DNA of 64,000 nt from PALSA-612 sp963773055 (GCA_963773055.1 CAVYZL010000002.1:80634-144633), one strand, 5' to 3'; shown: positions 26,084-37,500, numbered from the stretch's first letter. Program-made: numbers and translations. The notes: generated by a model from the letters alone, not told the origin.

Positions 26084-29000
26084 ATGGTCACCTGCGCGCG
26101 CTGCGGCCAGGAGAACCCGGAGGCTGCACGCTTCTGCAACGCGTGCGGGGCGCCTCTCGAGGCGGCCGAGGAGACACGGCTCGAGGAGCGCAAGGTCGTG
26201 ACGGTCCTCTTCGCCGATCTCGTCGGCTTCACCTCGCGCGCCGAGCAGATGGATCCCGAGGAGGTGCGCGCGCTGCTTCGCCCGTACCACGCGCGGCTCC
26301 GGGACGAGCTCGAGCGCTTCGGCGGCACCGTCGAGAAGTTCATCGGCGACGCGGTGATGGCGGTCTTCGGCGCCCCGGTCGCGCACGAGGACGACGCCGA
26401 ACGCGCTGTCCGCGCGGCGCTCGCGATCCGCGACTGGATCCTCGACGAGCAGGCAGAGCTCCAGCTCCGTATCGGCGTCAACACGGGCCAGGCACTCGTC
26501 TCGCTCGGCGCGCGGCCGGAGGAAGGCGAGGGCATGGTCGCGGGCGACGTCGTCAACACCGCTGCGCGGCTCCAGTCGAACGCGCCGGTCAACGGCATCC
26601 TCGTCGGCGAGACGACATGGCGCGCGACCCACGACGCGATCGACTACCGCGAGGCGGAGCCCGTGCAGGCGAAGGGCAAGTCCGATCCTGTCGACGTGTG
26701 GGAGGCGATCGAGGCGCGCGGCCGCGTCGGTGTCGACATCTCGGGCCGGGTGCGGACGCCGCTCGTCGGGCGCCGCCGCGAGCTCGACACGCTGCTCGAT
26801 GCGTTCGAGCGCGTGCGAAGCGGGCGCTCCGCACAGCTCGTGACCCTCGTCGGGGAGCCGGGCATCGGCAAGAGCCGGCTCGTCTACGAGCTCTTCCAGA
26901 CGGTCGAGCGGGACCCCGAGCTCGTCTACTGGCGTCAGGGTCGCTCGCTCCCGTACGGCGAGGGCATCAGCTTCTGGGCGCTCGGCGAGATGGTGAAGGC
27001 GCACGCAGGCATCCTCGAGACGGACACGGAGGACGAGGCCGAGCGGAAGCTCCACGACGTCGTCGCGCGAGACAGTCCCGGCAGAGGACGTCGAATGGAC
27101 GCTCCCCATCTCCGGCCGCTCGCGGGCATCGAGGATGCGGGCGGCGAGAACCGACAACCAGGACGAGGCGTTCGCAGCCTGGCGGGGCTTCCTCGAGGGG
27201 ATCGCAGACCAGAGCCCGCTCGTCCTCGTCTTCGAGGATCTCCACTGGGCCGACGAGGGCTTGCTCGACTTCGTCGACCACCTCGTCGACTGGGCGACGC
27301 GCGTGCCGCTGCTCGTCGTCGGCCACTGCCCGGCCGGAGCTGCTCTCGCGCCGCGCGGGCTGGGGCGGCGGCAAGACGAACGCGCTCACGCTCTCGCACG
27401 GCCCCGCTGTCGCAGCGACGAGACGGCGGAGCTCGTCCACGCGCTGCTCGAGCGCGCTGCGATCCCCGCAGACATCCAGGCGACGCTGCTCGAGCGGTCG
27501 GGCGGCAACCCGCTCTACGCCGAGGAGTTCGTACGCCTCCTCGACGAGCGAGCGGAGGGCGCAGCGTTGCCAGAGACGGTGCAGGGGATCATCGCGGCCC
27601 GCCTCGACGTCCTCGAGCGTGAGGAGAAGGAGCTGCTCCAGGACGCGGCCGTGCTCGGCCGCGTGTTCTGGGTCGGCGGGCTCGGCCACGACCGCGAGAC
27701 GGCCGAGGCAGCGCTGCACCGGCTCGAGCGGCGCGAGTTCGTCCAGCGCGAGCGCCGGAGCACGGTCGCCGGCGAGACGGAGTACGCGTTCCGCCACGCG
27801 CTCGTTCGCGAGGTCGCGTACGAGCAGATCCCGCGCGCCCAGCGTGGCGAGAAGCACCGCCGCGTCGCCGACTGGCTCGAGACGCTCGGCCGTTCGGAAG
27901 ATCTCGCCGAGCTGCTCGCGCACCACTACCTCGCCGATTCTCGAGTACTCGGAGCCGGACGCCGAGCTCGCCGCGCGGGCCGCGCACGCCCTCGGAGAGG
28001 CAGGAGATCGCGCGCTCGCACTCAACGCATACACAGCCGCTGCAGGCTTCTATCGGCGCGCGCTCGAGGTCGCGGGCGATGACGAGCGCGAGCCCAACTG
28101 CTCTACGGCCTCGGTAGCGCGCTCGCCGCCCTCGCCGACGCCGAGGCCGTCGATCGCCTCGTCGAGGCGTCGGCCTCTCTCCAGGCGGCGGGTGACGTGG
28201 AGATGGCCGCCGAGGCCGAAGCGAGTCCTCGCACAGATCGCGTGGAACACCGGCGATGCGCCGGCGGTCGACGGAGCACTTCCAGCGGGCGTTCGAGCTC
28301 GTCCAAGGGCGTCCGCCGTCCGCGGCACACGCACGCGCGCTCGGCCAGGCCGCTCGCTTCCAGATGCTCGCCGGCAGCCGCACCGAAGCGATCGAGACGG
28401 GCGTGCGAGGCGGAGCGGATGGCCGCCGAGCTCGGCCTCGACGCAGTCCGAGCCGATGCGCTCGCGACCATCGGCACGGCTCGCGGGGACATGGGCGATC
28501 CGAGAGGAGACGCGGACCTCGAACTGGCGATCGAGCTGGCAGAGGCCGCAAGCGCGCCGCTTGCCCTCTCCCGCGCGATCAACAACTCTCGTTCCTGGGC
28601 CGGCACCTTCGACCTCCAGCGATCCTACGCGCTCACGGACCGGAACTACGAGACGATGCAGCGGCTACGGCCACGTCGGGCAGATCTGGTGGGCGCGCGG
28701 CCAGCTCGCCGACACGTCGTTCGAAACGGGCCGGTGGGACGAGGCGCTCGAGCACGTCGACGCTGTCATCGCCTACGTCGAGGCGGGCACACCCCACTAC
28801 TTCGAAGGAGGCTGCCGTCTCGTGCGCGCCGCGATCGCATTTGCACGCGGCGATGACCGCACGTTCGAGGCGGACATCGAGCGGGTCCTCGTGCTGGCCG
28901 AGAAGGCGACCGACGCCCAGGCGAAAGCCCCCGACTTCGTTTCCGTCGCCTACCTCCGCCTCGGGCTGGTGATCGGTGCCAGGCGACGCAGTTGCTCGAC

Positions 29001-29397
29001 TCGGCGCTCGAGATCGCCCGCACCTCCGAAGATCGGCATGGAGCTCATCACAGTACGAGGCGAGCGCTCGTGGCTAGCGCTCCTCGAGCTCGACCCGCGC
29101 AGAGCTCGGCGTACTGCGCCGTCTGAGACGGAGACACCGCGTCAGCGAGCAACCGCAGCGTTGCTCGAAGGCGATCTCCTGCGGACGCCGCGGACGCGCT
29201 CGCCGAGCTCGGGAAGGTGAACGACGAGGCGTACCTCCGGCTCCGCGTCGGCAGCCGAGCTGCTGGCCGCCGGACGCGAGGACGAGGGGCGCGCGCAGAT
29301 CGAGCGCGCGCTCGCGTTCTACCGCGGCGTGCGCGCGACGCGGTTCATCGCCGAGGCTGAGGCGCTCCTCGCGAGCGCCGAGCAGCGCACGGCGTAG
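26084..29397 (+). CDS. Cyclase - AAA ATPase - TPR-like regulator, many frameshifts
   Basis: About 1,100 codons as one gene. The first 330 are intact: an N-terminal zinc ribbon (CARCGQENPEAARFCNACG), a class III cyclase domain (VLFADLVGFTSRAEQ, FIGDAVMAVFGAP), then the Walker A motif VGEPGIGKSRLVYELF. From about 27075 the frame changes repeatedly. Pieces continue the same protein: LVFEDLHWADEGLLDF (Walker B), SGGNPLYAEEFVRLL, YAFRHALVREVAYEQI, and a helical-repeat tail ending LLASAEQRTA. Such proteins are cytoplasmic STAND-type regulators. I count at least eight indels, so errors or real decay cannot be separated. The last codon overlaps the next GTG. Confidence 0.82.
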
Positions 29398-29840
29398 TGC
29401 GCGCCGCGCTCCTCGTAGTCCTCCCTCTCTCCGTCGCGCTAGCCGGGTGCGGCGGGGGCGGAGCGCTGACGCGCGCGCAGTACCTGTCCAAGGTCGACGC
29501 GGCGTGCGAGGCGTTCCACGAGCGGGAAAGCGAGATCGGCGAGCCGAAGACGGTGCGCGATCTCGCGCTGCGTGGACCAAAGATCCTCGCCGTGTTCGAC
29601 GACACGCTGCTCGAGGAAGTCGCCTCCCTCGACCCGCCGAAGGCGATCGCCGGCCAGGCGCGCCGGCTCGTCGCGGTCGCCCGCCTGCAGCGAGCCACGC
29701 TGGTCGAGCTCGTCCAGGCGGCGCAGCGTCACGATCTCTCCGACGTTCAGCAGCTCCAGGCGACGAACGCCGCGCTCAACAAGCAGGCGGCGGCGCTGGC
29801 GCGAAAGCTGGGCGCGAGCCGCTGCGCGCAAGGATCCTGA
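29397..29840 (+). CDS. Putative lipoprotein, function unknown
   Basis: 147 residues from GTG 29397, overlapping the previous TAG. A signal peptide with lipobox VALAGC is followed by a Gly linker. The mature part is helical (AACEAFHERESEIG, QRATLVELVQAAQRHD, QLQATNAALNKQAAAL). Probably anchored on the outer face of the membrane. No family recognised. Confidence 0.75.
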   Translation: MRAALLVVLPLSVALAGCGGGGALTRAQYLSKVDAACEAFHERESEIGEPKTVRDLALRGPKILAVFDDTLLEEVASLDPPKAIAGQARRLVAVARLQRATLVELVQAAQRHDLSDVQQLQATNAALNKQAAALARKLGASRCAQGS

Positions 29841-29947
29841 ACCAACGGGCAGGAGCCGATACTGGCCGTTCTCATGGCGAGGGCCGACGGGCGGTGGGAG
29901 AGAATCGCCTGCAAAGTGCGCTCTTTGTCCCACGATCCCGCGCGGCA

Positions 29948-31056
29948 GTGGCCGAGCCGGTAAGGCTCGGAGTCGTCGGCTGCGGCCTCGTCGCCGAGGG
30001 CAGGCACCTGCCTGCGCTCGCGCAGATCGACGAGATCCGCGTCGAAGCGGTGGCGGACGTCGACTTCGCGCGAGCCGAACGCGTCTCACGGCGCTTCGGC
30101 GTAGCCGCGCGCGTACGAGACGGCGGAGGAGCTAATCGACGATCCGGCGATCGACGCCGTGGCTGTCTGCGTGCCGGCCTCCGCGCACGCCGAAGTCGGC
30201 CTAGCTGCGCTCGAGCGGCAGAAGCATCTCTACATCGAGAAGCCTCTGGCGCTGAGCCTGACGGAAGCCGACGCACTCGCAGATCGCGCACGTACGCAGC
30301 CGGTCAAGGCGACGATGGGCTTCAATCTGCGTTCCCACCGTCTTGTGCGCGAAGCTCGCCAGATCGTGGCAGCCGGCGGTATCGGGGTCGTGCAGGCTGT
30401 GACGACGACCTTCAACGACGCCCGGCTCGAGCAGGCAGGCCTCCAGCCCTGGCGGACGCGCAGGGCACTCGGCGGCGGGACGCTCTTGGAGAAGGCCGTT
30501 CATCACTTCGACCTCTGGCGCTTTCTGCTTGACGACGAGGTCGTCGAGGTCTTCGCGCGCACTCGCTCCGGCCGGAGCGAGGACGAGGTGGCGACGGTCT
30601 CGGCAGTGACGAAGCGCGGCACGCTCGTCACCGCGTTGTCGTCTGATCTGACGAGCTCCGCGAACGAGGTCGTCGTCTGGGGAGACAGGGGATCGATCCG
30701 GGTGGACCTCTACCGCTTCGACGGCCTCGAGCGGGCTGATCTCGAGGCGCTTCCCGGCTCGCCGCGCGTCAGGCTCGAGCGGTTTGGCGCCGGTCTGGCG
30801 ACGCTTCTGCGCACGGCTCCCGAGCTTCGGCGAGGCGGGGTCTTCGACAGCTCATACGGCGCCGCCTGGCGGGCGTTCGCAGCTGCAATCCGACGAGACG
30901 ACGAGACGACGTCGAATCTCGTCGACGGCGTCAGGGCGCTCGAGATCGCAGTTCGCGGCCCAACGATCGGCCGAGAGCGGCGAGCCGATCAGGCTCGACG
31001 GCCTGCGCGCACGCTCCAAGACCAACGATGTCCTCGCCCGGGAGACGGCCACGTGA
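29948..31056 (+). CDS. Gfo/Idh/MocA oxidoreductase, two frameshifts
   Basis: NAD(P)-dependent sugar oxidoreductase or dehydrogenase fold. Start GTG 29948 gives the Rossmann strand RLGVVGCGLVAEGRHLPAL. The frame slips at about 30120; the next frame carries IDAVAVCVPASAHAEVG and the family-defining YIEKPLALSLTEADAL (EKP). A second slip at about 30955 restores the C-terminus (IRLDGLRARSKTNDVL). The stop overlaps the next GTG by 4 bp. It opens a run of glycan genes, so it probably makes or modifies an activated sugar. Confidence 0.87.
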
Positions 31057-32036
31057 CTCCGCATGAGCCGAACCTGTCCATCCTCCTCGTCACCGACTCG
31101 CTCGCGACCGTCGCCACCGTGCTGTCCGCCTTTCGCGCCCAGGAGGGGAGCGAGCAGCTCGAGGTCGTGATCGCCGCGCCACGAGACGCTGCCATCACAG
31201 GAGACGAGCCCGAGCTCCACGGCTTCGGCCGCGTCCAGGTGGTAGCAGGTCGACGATGTCTCAAACATGCCGGCCGCACGTGCATCGCGCCGTCCGAGCA
31301 GCCACGGCTCCACTCCTACTCTTCGCGGAGAGCCACGCCTACCCGCGGCCCGGCTACGTCCAAGCGTTGCTCAAGGCGCACCGTGAGCGGTGGGTCGTCG
31401 TCGGGCCGGCGATCGGAAATGCGAACCCAGACTCCCTCGTCAGCTGGTCGAGCCTCTTCATGGACTATGGGCCCTGGGTGGACTATGCGGAGAGCGGACC
31501 GATGCACGACGTACCCGGCCACAACAGCGTCTACAAGCGCTCGATCCTCATGGCGCTCGACTCGCGGATGGCCGAGCTGATGACGGCGGACAGCATCATG
31601 CACGGAGAGCTCCGCAGGGCGGGCTATGAGCTAGCCATGGAGCCGGAGGCTGTCGTGGATCACCTGAACGTATCCGGCTTCTACTGGGCGCTGCGGGAGC
31701 GCTTTCAGTCCGGGCGCGCGTTCGGCGCGGTTCGGGCGCGCAACTGGTCGCCGCCGCGCAGGCTTGCGTACACGCTCGCATCGCCGCTGATTCCCTTTGT
31801 CCGCCTCCGGCGGATGCTCTCGGACATCCGGCGAACTGGGCGCTCTGAGCAGCTACTTCCGCAGGTGCTGCCGGTGCTGACTCTCTCGCTCTTCGTCAGC
31901 GCGGCGGGCGAGGCCGTCGGCTATGCGACTCCGCAGGAAGGGTGGCGGCTTGATGCTCCTCTACGACATGGAGCTGCACAAGACGTACTATCTCGCCCGA
32001 ACGGATCGGTTCAACGAGCAGCTGCAAGGGGCGTGA
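31053..32036 (+). CDS. GT2-like glycosyltransferase, tandem copy A, frameshifted
   Basis: Start GTG 31053 (NLSILLVTDSLATV). The frame slips at about 31240 and again at about 31945. The body is LLLFAESHAYPRPGYVQALL, WSSLFMDYGPWVDYAE and DVPGHNSVYKRSILMA. The corrected end reads YDMELHKTYYLA, matching copy B. In place of the usual DxD metal motif it has ESH. Its neighbour at 32041-33039 is a close paralogue, so the pair arose by tandem duplication. Presumably transfers a sugar to a surface glycan; donor unknown. Confidence 0.82.
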
Positions 32037-32040
32037 ACTG

Positions 32041-33039
32041 ATGGTCAGCGAACAGCCCGTGCTCTCCGTTCTCCTACCGACCGACTCGCTCTCGACCGTC
32101 CGCGATTCGCTCGAGTGCTTCCGTACACAGGAGGACAACGAGCAGCTCGAGATCGTGATCGCTGCACCGGTTGAAGCCCGCATCGATGGAAGCGAGCCCG
32201 AGCTTGCTGGGTTCCAGCACGTTCAGATCGTCGAGATCGAGAGGCGTGACTGGGAGGCGGGTGACCTGACGAGGCTGACGAAGGCGTGCGCACGCGCGGT
32301 CCGTGTCGCGCGTGGGCCGCTTGTCGTGTTCGCCGAGAGTCATGCTTTCCCGCGACCGGGCTATGTCAGAGCTCTGATCCGGGCTCACGCGGAGCCCTGG
32401 GGAGCCGTCGGTCCCTCGGTCTCGAACGCGAACCCCTCAGCCGTGAGCTGGTCGAGCCTGTTCATGGACTACGGGCGGTGGGTCGACTACGCGGAGCGTG
32501 GCCCAAAGGACGACGTGCCCGGCCACAACAGCGCCTATAGGCGCACGGCCCTGCTCGCCCTCGGGCCGAGGCTGGACGACCTGTTGCACGCCAACAGCGT
32601 CATGCACGCTGAGTTACGCGCTGCAGGCTACGAGCTGATGATGGAACCCGATGCCGTCGTCGATCATATGAACGTCTCAAGCTTTGGCTGGTCGATGCGC
32701 GAGCGCTTCCAGTCGGGCCGGAATTTCGCAGCAGTCCGGTGCCGGGACTGGCCGACGCACCGGAGAGCCGCTTATACCCTAGGAGCCCCGCTGATCCCTC
32801 CCGTGCGGTTGTGGAGAACCCTGCGTGAGGTTCGCCGAGCACGCCGGTCGCGACAGCTCCCGCAGATACTTCCCGTGCTCCTGATCGCCCTCTGCTTCGG
32901 AGCCGCGGGTGAGGCAACCGGCTACGCAACCGGGAGATCGGGTGAGACGCGACTGCTCTGCGACATCGAACTGCACCGCACGCAGTACCTGAAGCCGTCG
33001 CATCGACGACGTTGGCAGCCGGCTCTGGAGCCCGCGTGA
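32041..33039 (+). CDS. GT2-like glycosyltransferase, tandem copy B
   Basis: 332 residues, intact. N-terminal LSVLLPTDSLSTVRDSLECF; core FAESHAFPRPGYVRALI, WSSLFMDYGRWVDYAE and DVPGHNSAYRRTALLAL; C-terminal hydrophobic LPQILPVLLIALCFGAAGEA that may touch the membrane. It matches copy A almost segment for segment. The usual GT2 DxD is replaced by ESH. The stop overlaps the next gene's GTG by 4 bp. Confidence 0.85.
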   Translation: MVSEQPVLSVLLPTDSLSTVRDSLECFRTQEDNEQLEIVIAAPVEARIDGSEPELAGFQHVQIVEIERRDWEAGDLTRLTKACARAVRVARGPLVVFAESHAFPRPGYVRALIRAHAEPWGAVGPSVSNANPSAVSWSSLFMDYGRWVDYAERGPKDDVPGHNSAYRRTALLALGPRLDDLLHANSVMHAELRAAGYELMMEPDAVVDHMNVSSFGWSMRERFQSGRNFAAVRCRDWPTHRRAAYTLGAPLIPPVRLWRTLREVRRARRSRQLPQILPVLLIALCFGAAGEATGYATGRSGETRLLCDIELHRTQYLKPSHRRRWQPALEPA

Positions 33040-33941
33040 CGCCGAAGGCGCTGCCATTCTGCTCCGTGATCGTCCCGACTCGAAACCGGCCAGATTCGCT
33101 TGCAGAATGTGTCGCCGCCCTCTCGCGATTGGACTACCCGAGCGATCGCTTCGAGGTGATCGTGGTCGACGACGGAAGCGCGACCCCGCTCTCGGAGTTG
33201 GTCGACGAGGCTCGCGGCAAGGTCTCGATCACGCTTGTCCGCCAGGAGAGCGCAGGTCCCGGCGCGGCGAGGAACACCGGTGCCCGAACGGCGCGGGGGG
33301 AGTTGCTCGTCTTCACAGACGACGACTGCCGACCCGACCGAGCGTGGCTGCGGCGGATCGCCGACGAGTTCACCGCTCAGGCCGGAGTGTGGCTTCGGCG
33401 GACGCACGATCAACATGCTGAATGAGAACCCGCACGCGGCTACGAGTCAGCTCGTGATCACCGTCGGCTACGCACAGAACAACCATCAGCCTGACGATGC
33501 GCGCTTCTTCGCCTCGAACAACCTGGCCTTTCCGCGTCGATGACTTCCTCGCGCTGGGGGGCTTCGATCCGACCTACAGGACGTCCGAGGATCGAGACCT
33601 CTGCGCTCGCTGGGTGCTCAGCGGCCGCCAGCTCGTCGTACGTGCCAGAAGCCGTCGTCGGTCATGCGAACCCGCTCACCTTCAGCGGCTTCTGGCGCCA
33701 GAACTTCACGTACGGCCAGGGCGCCTTCCGCTTCCATCGCGATCAGGCGACGAAGAGTCGGGAGGCGCGTCGCGATCGAGCCGTCCTTCTACTGGTCTCT
33801 CGCACGCCGCGCATGCCGCGAGAGCGACTCGCTGCGCGGATCGCTGGTCGCCCTGTGGCTCCTCTGTGTCTGGCACGTGGCGAACACGATCGGCTTCCTC
33901 CACGAGTGGTGGCGGCTGCGAGGCCAGCGAGACCAAGGAGT
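33036..33941 (+). CDS. GT2 glycosyltransferase, several frameshifts
   Basis: Start GTG 33036. A classic GT2 core: FCSVIVPTRNRPDSLAECV, EVIVVDDGSATPL, ESAGPGAARNTGA and LLVFTDDDCRPD (DxD). After about 33390 the frame changes several times, giving NNLAFP, FLALGGFDPTYRTSEDRDL and EAVVGHANPLTFSGFWRQ in different frames. The 3' end is not defined: no stop appears in any frame before the GT4-like part begins at about 33942. Confidence 0.8.
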
Positions 33942-35101
33942 GGATGCGCTGCACGTTGCCTGGTCGGGCCGGGTCGGTGGGATCGAGCGGCTCGTCGAGG
34001 GATACGTCCGCGCGGCGTCCACACGCGCTGGACCCAGGCATCTCGCCTGTCTCCTCGATGGACGTGGGCCGATCGGCGACGCGCTTGCAGCCGATGGTTT
34101 CGCGCTCCAGCTAAGGCTCCGCGGCGGTTGGGATGTCGTCGGGCTCTGGCGATTCGCGCGCCTGATCAGGAGTGCCCGGCCGCGGGTCACGGTCATGTAC
34201 ACGCACGCGCTCGCGCCCTGCCTCGTGGCCCTGGTCGCTCGGCCACGCGGGATCCGGATCTACCAGGAGTCCTCGGTGCGGGTCTTCAGCACGGACCTGA
34301 AGTTCCGCCTGCTCTATCTCCTGCTCCGGCACACGACGACGCTCTTCCTCGCGCCGACGGACGCCGTCGCGCGAGCACTCCGCAGCCGGGGCGTCGATCC
34401 GGGGTCGATCCGCGTCGTCCCCAACGGCGTCTCCGTCGCCCATGCCGTCACGGCGTCTGGCAAGCGCGAACGGCAAGCTGGTCGTGGGCACCGTCGGGCG
34501 GCTCGAACAGCAGAAGCGCATCGACCTCTATCTCGAGGTCCTCGCGGCACTCCGCGCCCGGAGCGTCGAGCTTGCGGGCATCGTCGTCGGCGGCGGCTCG
34601 CTCGAGAGCCGGCTGACGGCGGAGGCGGAAGCGCTCGGGCTGACCGGGGTCGTCGAGTTCGCAGGCGAGCAGGCCGACGTCACGCCCTGGCTCGATCGGT
34701 TCGACATGTTCCTGATGACCTCCGAGGTCGAGACGTTCGGCATCGCCGCGGCCGAGGCGATGGCGCGGGGAGTCCCGGTCGTTGCGATGCCGTCCGCCAG
34801 CGGCCTCGACGACCTCGTCCGGAGCGGCGGCGTCCTCCTTGCCGATCGCGAGATCGCGACGGCCGCCGACACGGTCGAGCGCCTGCTCGCATCACCGTCG
34901 CGGCTACGCGAAACGCGGAGACGCGGGGCGACGATCGCCTCGGCTCTCGATTACTCGCTGCTGATCGGCCGCCTCGATGCGCTCTTGGACGAGGCGTCCG
35001 GTATGCCCGACTTTGCCCCCGCACCCGGCGCCGTCCCCACAATTGGAAGCGGACTTTCGATCAATCAGCTAGCCACTCGTCGTTCTCGGGGGTCTCATTG
35101 A
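33942..35101 (+). CDS. GT4 (GT-B) glycosyltransferase, one frameshift
   Basis: Starts near VDALHVAWSGRVGGIERLVEGY, with the Gly-rich acceptor loop. The frame slips at about 34460; then KLVVGTVGRLEQQKRIDLYL and the donor-binding ETFGIAAAEAMARGVPVVA follow. It retains donor sugar by the E-x7-E motif. The stop overlaps the TTG start of the membrane protein. The boundary with the preceding GT2 is unclear: it may be a separate gene or a GT2-GT4 fusion. Confidence 0.82.
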
Positions 35102-36554
35102 TCGCTAAGGGAAGCCGCGCAGCGACTCTGAGCGCGCGGGACGCGATTGCTGTCGCACCTGCGGTCGGGCTCTTCTTGGGACTGGCCGACCAACGAGATC
35201 GTGCTGCACCGCGACCTGGGTGGGTGACGTCAGCGACGAGGCCGCCTACTTCCTCATGAGCAAGAACATCTGGCGCTACGGTGCTCCCCTCCTGGATCAG
35301 GATCGGCTCGGCTCAGTGGTCGACGACGTGGTCGCCGGGGCTGTCGGCGCTCCTCGGGCCGCTCGGCGCGCTTCCGATGGGACCGAGCGTCGTCGTCCGA
35401 ACGCATCGTGGTGGCCTTCTCGGGCGTGGCGTTTCTCGTGCTCGGCTACGTCTGGATGCGGCGCCAGCTCGACCTCAGCCGGGTGTGGGCCGGGGCTGCG
35501 ACGGCCTGCGTTGCAGCCAACTATGCGCTCGTCCGCGCCGGCGCACTGGTGTTGTCGGATGTTCCGGCGGCGGCGGCCCTCATGGGTGGCGTCGTCCTGC
35601 TCCGCCGCGGGAGAAGCCGCGCGGGTCTCGCCCTGCTCCTCGGCGCCGCGGTCCTGCGCCCGATCAACATCGCCGTGCTCGGCGCAGCGCTCGCCTGGCT
35701 GGTCCTCGAGCACCGCCGCCGGCCAACCCGGGCTGCAGCGATCGCCGCAGTCGCCGGAGCAGGGGTGGTGTTGACAATCTTGCTCGCCGCAGGTGGGCTC
35801 CGCGGCTACTACTCGCAGTTCACCCGTCCAGGCGACGGCGGAATCTCGAGGACGCTCGTCGAGCAGTCGAAGGCGCTCAGCTGGTACCCGTTGGGCTGGT
35901 TCAAGGGAGATGCGTTCTCCAACCCGCACGGCGTCGAGCGCGCTCTCCTGAAGCTGCGTCTCGCTCGGTCTGCTCGTGCTGGCAGCCATGGTCGCGGTGC
36001 GACGCCGTCTCCTGGCTGGAAGCAATGATCGTCGCCGCAACGATGGTCGTGCTCCTCGTCTACCGCGCAGGCGGTGCCGACGAGGCCCGCTATCTGATTC
36101 CGCTGTCTCCGTTCTTCATCGGCGCGATCTTAGCCGGCTTCCGCGAGCTTCCATGGCCCTCGGCGGCATCCGCCGTCGCAGCGCTCGCCGCGTGTCGCGG
36201 CGGTCGTCGGTGGCATCCACTTCTACGCCGTCGGTGACACCCTCGACGGCAAGGGTCACTGCCGAGGTTTCTGCAAGGCGAGGGCGCCTATCGCTGGGTG
36301 AAGGAGCACGTTCCTAAGGGTTCGGAGGTGGTGGCCTACAACGACCTTCAGGCATTCCTGTACAGCGATCATCCGACGGCCACCGCGATCCGACACTTCT
36401 CGCCGGGTCGACACGTTCGTCGTCCTGGTCCCACCGGGGCTCGACACGGGAGAGTCGGAGCACATCCTGGACGGCTTCCGCGGCCACGAGGTGTATCGCC
36501 GCGGGGACGGTCTCGGTCGTCCAGGTCGATGCGCGGACCGCGCCGGCCGGGTGA
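35098..36554 (+). CDS. Polytopic membrane protein, GT-C (ArnT/PMT-like) candidate, frameshifted
   Basis: TTG start at 35098. Several frames together make one polytopic protein: AVAPAVGLFLGL, SDEAAYFLMSKNIWRYG (an extracytoplasmic loop starting with Asp/Glu as in GT-C catalysts), then a long intact stretch VAFSGVAFLVLGYVWMRRQL with many helices to about 35990, EARYLIPLSPFFIGAILAGF, GAYRWVKEHVPKGSEVVAY and the end VVQVDARTAPAG. Expected to use a polyprenyl-phosphate sugar. At least six indels. Domain assignment is inference. Confidence 0.7.
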
Positions 36555-36618
36555 CCACGTCTAAGAGCGCCGATCCCGCCTAGCACAGTGAGGCGGGGCC
36601 GCGCGCCCACGACACGCC

Positions 36619-37368
36619 TCACCTGCGGCGAGACACGATTACCAACTCACGTCCCAGCCGTGCCCTCTCGAGCAACGACTTCCAGCGCGGCACACCGACG
36701 ATACCGCCCATCATCCGGTGGACATAGCGATTCTCGACCCAGAACAGCACACCCTGATCTCCCCCAGGCGCGAACGTGCGGACATCCTCGATCCGATAAT
36801 CGGACTGCAACAGCCGCCTCACCTGGCGCAGCGTTGGCCATTCCTCAACCGGCCCATGCGGGACGGATGGATGGTGCGGTCGGAGTGTCGATCGTCGCCG
36901 CCAGACGAACGGGTTCTGGGTCATGAGCAAGAACGTGTCGCCCGTCGTCTGCAGCGAGGCGATCCGGGCGACGCAGGCGGCGTGGTCGGGCATTGGCACC
37001 AGTGAATCCGAGCTGACGACTAACTGGAACGGGCCTTCGAGATCGAGTTCGAGAAAGTCGCCACACAGAAGCTGCACGTCGGGATGTCGCCGTCTTCCGT
37101 CCTCGATCGCCTCGGGCGAGAGATCGGTGCCCCACGCTTTCCCGAAGGGCAGCAACTCGTTTGCCAGCCAGCCCGTTCCGCACCCGACGTCGAGGATCCG
37201 AGCGTTCTCTAGGCCGGCGTCCTGAGCGACGCTCGTTGCGATGTCGCGTTGGCGTTCCATGAATCCGTCGAGATCGCCACGAAAGCGCCATTCGCGGTTC
37301 CACTCATTCCAGAAGCGAACGTGAGGATCGTTCGGGCCTCCGTACTCTCCTGTTACCGCCGAATCCAT
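36619..37368 (-). CDS. Class I SAM-dependent methyltransferase
   Basis: 249 residues. ARILDVGCGTGWLANEL is motif I, GTDLSPEAIEDGRRRHPDV motif II and FQLVVSSDSLVPMPDHAAC the post-II region. C-terminal GVLFWVENRYVHRMMGG is not typical of any named subfamily. Lies within the glycan region, convergent with the membrane protein; likely methylates a sugar or a glycan end. The 5' end overlaps a frame fragment of another gene (37353-37500). Confidence 0.87.
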   Translation of the reverse strand: MDSAVTGEYGGPNDPHVRFWNEWNREWRFRGDLDGFMERQRDIATSVAQDAGLENARILDVGCGTGWLANELLPFGKAWGTDLSPEAIEDGRRRHPDVQLLCGDFLELDLEGPFQLVVSSDSLVPMPDHAACVARIASLQTTGDTFLLMTQNPFVWRRRSTLRPHHPSVPHGPVEEWPTLRQVRRLLQSDYRIEDVRTFAPGGDQGVLFWVENRYVHRMMGGIVGVPRWKSLLERARLGRELVIVSRRR

Positions 37369-37500
37369 GCTTCTCCCGCCCGTCGCCCTACGCCGAAGTA
37401 GCTCCGACAGATGACGCCCTCCAAGCTGACGCAGTCTTTCGTCAGCTCGATCTTCCTGCCAGTGCGCTCATCGATCCAGTTCAGACAGGCGACTTGGTGC
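37353..37500 (-). pseudogene. Remnant (about 45 codons) of the duplicated Cys-rich family found at 44.2-45.2 kb
   Basis: In one minus-strand frame the sequence reads WIDERTGRKIELTKDCVSLE, then GVICRSYF and AGEAWIRR before a stop at 37353. This matches FIDEGSGRMIELKTDGVILD and CFCKGY of the protein at 44.2-45.2 kb. Nothing upstream continues the domain: the lactonase gene runs to 37481 in another frame. So only the 3' end of a related gene is left. Confidence 0.5.
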
